Below the pieces are notes generated by a model. The model did not search any database. It saw only the letters and a list, made by a program, of their open reading frames with translations, and had not been told where the DNA came from. The position numbers and the translations under genes were made by a program. A stretch of DNA of 6,851 bases from positions 1-6,851 of the forward strand of contig JAGYOV010000052.1 of assembly GCA_018399375.1 (NCBI GenBank). Direction: 5' to 3'. Numbering within the stretch: position 1 is the first letter of the stretch; every line of letters begins with the position of its first letter. The stretch is from Dehalococcoidia bacterium (GTDB lineage Bacteria; Chloroflexota; Dehalococcoidia; GIF9; AB-539-J10). Of the stretch, positions 5,397 through 6,851 are shown piece by piece.

Positions 5397-6212
5397 CTAT
5401 TGCGAAGAGGTGGCGGGAGCTTCACCGGGCAGATATATTCCTTTCTTTACTAGCTGGAAGATTATGCCTGCTGATATCAGCACCAGCCCGATGATAGAGG
5501 CAACGACAACGGCTTGATCAGGCACAGTTTCTCCGGCCAGACGTTTTATCAATATGCCGGCCAATGCCCAGTCGACGACGATACAGTAAAATATGTCATT
5601 TCGCGTGAACAATGTGCCCAGACTGATCGCTATGCCAACGGCGATGACGGCGACGGCCCAGAATTGCTCTCCCAGCCCGAACGCGTTCCAGTTAACGCTG
5701 ACCAGCAAAGCGGTAACATTGGCAATTGTAGCTATGGTGATCCATCCGAGATAAACGCTAAACGGCAGATGCACCAGGTACTTCTCTGCTTTCGTGGCGA
5801 TAGCTTTTCCCACGCGCAGCCTCAAGTAAATGGCAATGAGGCATCCCAATAGCAGGAGCATGAGAACCAGAGATAGGGGAAGAATTTCGTAATGCCATGC
5901 TATTATCCATCCTATATTCAAAAGAGACGAGGCGAAGAAAAGCGGCCCAATTCTCTCGATAAAGGACGAATGGTCTGAATCTTTCTTAATTACCAGGATA
6001 AGCTGGTATACGACGAAAATTGCCAGCAGCGCGTAGATTACTCCCCATACTGCAAAGGTGATCCCTGCAGGGACGAACAGGTTGGCGTACTGGTCCGATA
6101 GCTCTCCCGTTGTTTTGTTGTTTATGGGAAGAGCGTTAGCCAGCGCATTTGCGACGACGGTCCCCAGAAAGCCAAGCAGATTCAGAATGACAAGGGTCCT
6201 CTTCTGTTTCAT
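5397..6212 (-). CDS. TspO/MBR-related tryptophan-rich sensory membrane protein (long form)
   Basis: This is an integral membrane protein of 271 residues with about eight hydrophobic segments, near 6-25, 52-75, 88-106, 110-131, 147-170, 184-202, 206-224 and 234-255. Family-typical parts are ANALPINNKTTGELSDQYAN (25-44), FVPAGITFAVWGVIYALL (46-63), SLLNIGWIIAWHYEILPLSL (96-115), KAEKYLVHLPFSVYLGWI (141-158) and ATIANVTALLV. These match the long proteins usually named 'tryptophan-rich sensory protein', which extend the roughly 160-residue, five-helix TspO fold. TspO proteins bind tetrapyrroles and other ligands; the role of the long form is not settled. The ATG is preceded by AGGAGG (6223-6228) at a spacing of ten bases. 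The C-terminus after about residue 258 (GIYLPGEAPATSSQ) ends right at the edge of the hcp remnant, so the last few residues may not be original. Confidence 0.88.
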   Translation of the reverse strand: MKQKRTLVILNLLGFLGTVVANALANALPINNKTTGELSDQYANLFVPAGITFAVWGVIYALLAIFVVYQLILVIKKDSDHSSFIERIGPLFFASSLLNIGWIIAWHYEILPLSLVLMLLLLGCLIAIYLRLRVGKAIATKAEKYLVHLPFSVYLGWITIATIANVTALLVSVNWNAFGLGEQFWAVAVIAVGIAISLGTLFTRNDIFYCIVVDWALAGILIKRLAGETVPDQAVVVASIIGLVLISAGIIFQLVKKGIYLPGEAPATSSQ

Positions 6213-6363
6213 GATAGATTTACCTCCTCACTTCTCCTTTTCCTGTTCATTTTCACTGAGTTCAATGGTAGCAGTTTTGCCGATTTTTATATATAGACTG
6301 CTGGCATGCGCAGCTACTTATTGTGAAAAAAAAGTCTGAAGGGAGTTATCCGTCTTATACGTG
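6213..6363 (-). other. 151-base upstream region of the TspO-like gene
   Basis: This holds the AGGAGG ribosome site (6223-6228) and, further up, an AT-rich TATATATA (6288-6295) that may form part of a promoter for the TspO-like gene, although no matching -35 box is visible. An A8 run on the + strand (near 6325-6332, T-run in the minus transcript) follows the upstream membrane-protein gene, but no stable stem precedes it, so it is not called a terminator. Confidence 0.4.
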
Positions 6364-6849
6364 TTATATCACCCATCCGAAGGCATATGGTAGAGTGGGT
6401 AATAGCCACGGTGCGGTGAAGAAAGCCATGATGGTGCCGAGGATGATCGCCTGCTTGCGCTCCAGCTTCAGGTAAGAATAGGAGAGAAAAGCATTGACCA
6501 GGGCTATCATGGCTATCGGTATAAGCAGACAGAGGAACTGCAGTGCCCGGGACATGGCCGGTATCCAGAGTGCGGACTTGCCGAGATTCATATCCCAGGT
6601 GAGCTCGAAATAAGCCCAGTCGATGGCAACGCCAAGCAAAGTGATGAAGAGGCAGTATGCCAGTTTCCTCTTCTTGCTGAGTTCAATTTTGGCATCTCCT
6701 GGTAAATACGGCAGTGCTATTGAGATCACCAGAAGGTTCCAGAGATAGTCGAAAACAACGCCAAGGGGTATACCAGCGAAAATGACGGCGATAAACAATC
6801 CGCCGACATCGTAGAATGCAGCCGTTTTCCTCCTGTTTTCCATTGGCAC
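6364..6849 (-). CDS. Multi-pass membrane protein of unknown function (at window edge)
   Basis: This hydrophobic protein is about 160 residues long. Membrane segments lie near residues 14-48 (one long or two short), 62-81, 102-126 and 134-155, separated by short charged loops (GDAKIELSKKRK at 51-62, KLERKQ at 128-133). I do not recognise the family, and no catalytic motif is visible. The frame can start at the GTG at 6847-6849 or, two codons later, at the ATG at 6841-6843; both lie at the edge, so neither the ribosome site nor a longer N-terminus can be excluded. The end (TAA at 6364-6366) is certain. It precedes the TspO-like gene on the same strand by 151 bases, which leaves room for a separate promoter. 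A small integral membrane protein is as far as the evidence goes. Confidence 0.75.
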   Translation of the reverse strand: MPMENRRKTAAFYDVGGLFIAVIFAGIPLGVVFDYLWNLLVISIALPYLPGDAKIELSKKRKLAYCLFITLLGVAIDWAYFELTWDMNLGKSALWIPAMSRALQFLCLLIPIAMIALVNAFLSYSYLKLERKQAIILGTIMAFFTAPWLLPTLPYAFGWVI

Positions 6850-6851
6850 TA

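Noticed and set aside
6320..6360. Possible intrinsic terminator with an A/T run after the edge membrane protein gene
   Set aside because: The T-run is present in the minus transcript, but the preceding bases form no stem of useful length.
1..6851. CRISPR array, tRNA/rRNA, insertion sequence, prophage or defence system
   Set aside because: No regularly spaced repeats, RNA gene structures, transposase or phage proteins were found in either strand by reading.

Overview
The window looks like a bacterial chromosome segment of moderate GC content. Genes have AGGAGG-type ribosome binding sites, GTG and TTG starts are used, there is a lipoprotein signal peptide, and one promoter has a TTGACA -35 box. 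The gene set (stand-alone molybdate-binding Mop protein, a remnant of hybrid-cluster protein Hcp, a PadR regulator, a long tryptophan-rich TspO-like membrane protein and a four-cysteine small protein) suggests an anaerobe. The style resembles Chloroflexota of the Dehalococcoidia type, but this is an impression from protein style and has not been tested.

Layout. The left half (8-3192) reads on the + strand: an ABC-2 type transporter pair (ATPase and permease, joined stop-to-start), a 353-base spacer, a secreted lipoprotein of unknown function, a spacer holding an apparent gene tail, and a small Mop-domain protein. The right half (about 3070-6849) reads on the - strand. In transcription order it holds a four-helix membrane protein, a TspO-like membrane protein, the 3' tail of a lost hcp gene, a small four-cysteine protein, a PadR regulator with a recognisable promoter/operator, and an alpha/beta hydrolase directly behind it. 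A possible 80-codon reading frame follows. The two halves converge around 3190-3370.

The main theme is gene decay. The hydrolase keeps its nucleophile serine, but a frame-changing internal deletion removed the acid-residue region. The true C-terminus, with its Gly-His motif, continues in another frame past the present stop. Only about the last 55 residues of Hcp survive, directly abutting the end of the TspO-like gene. A third stretch, just before mop, reads like the tail of a ketopantoate-reductase-type protein, with less certainty. Intact genes of unknown function (the lipoprotein, the four-cysteine protein and the terminal membrane protein) lie among the remnants. The ABC pair works as one transporter. 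The PadR protein probably represses its own promoter and the hydrolase behind it. I see no sign of a CRISPR array, tRNA, rRNA, insertion sequence or phage gene, and no clear defence or biosynthetic system.
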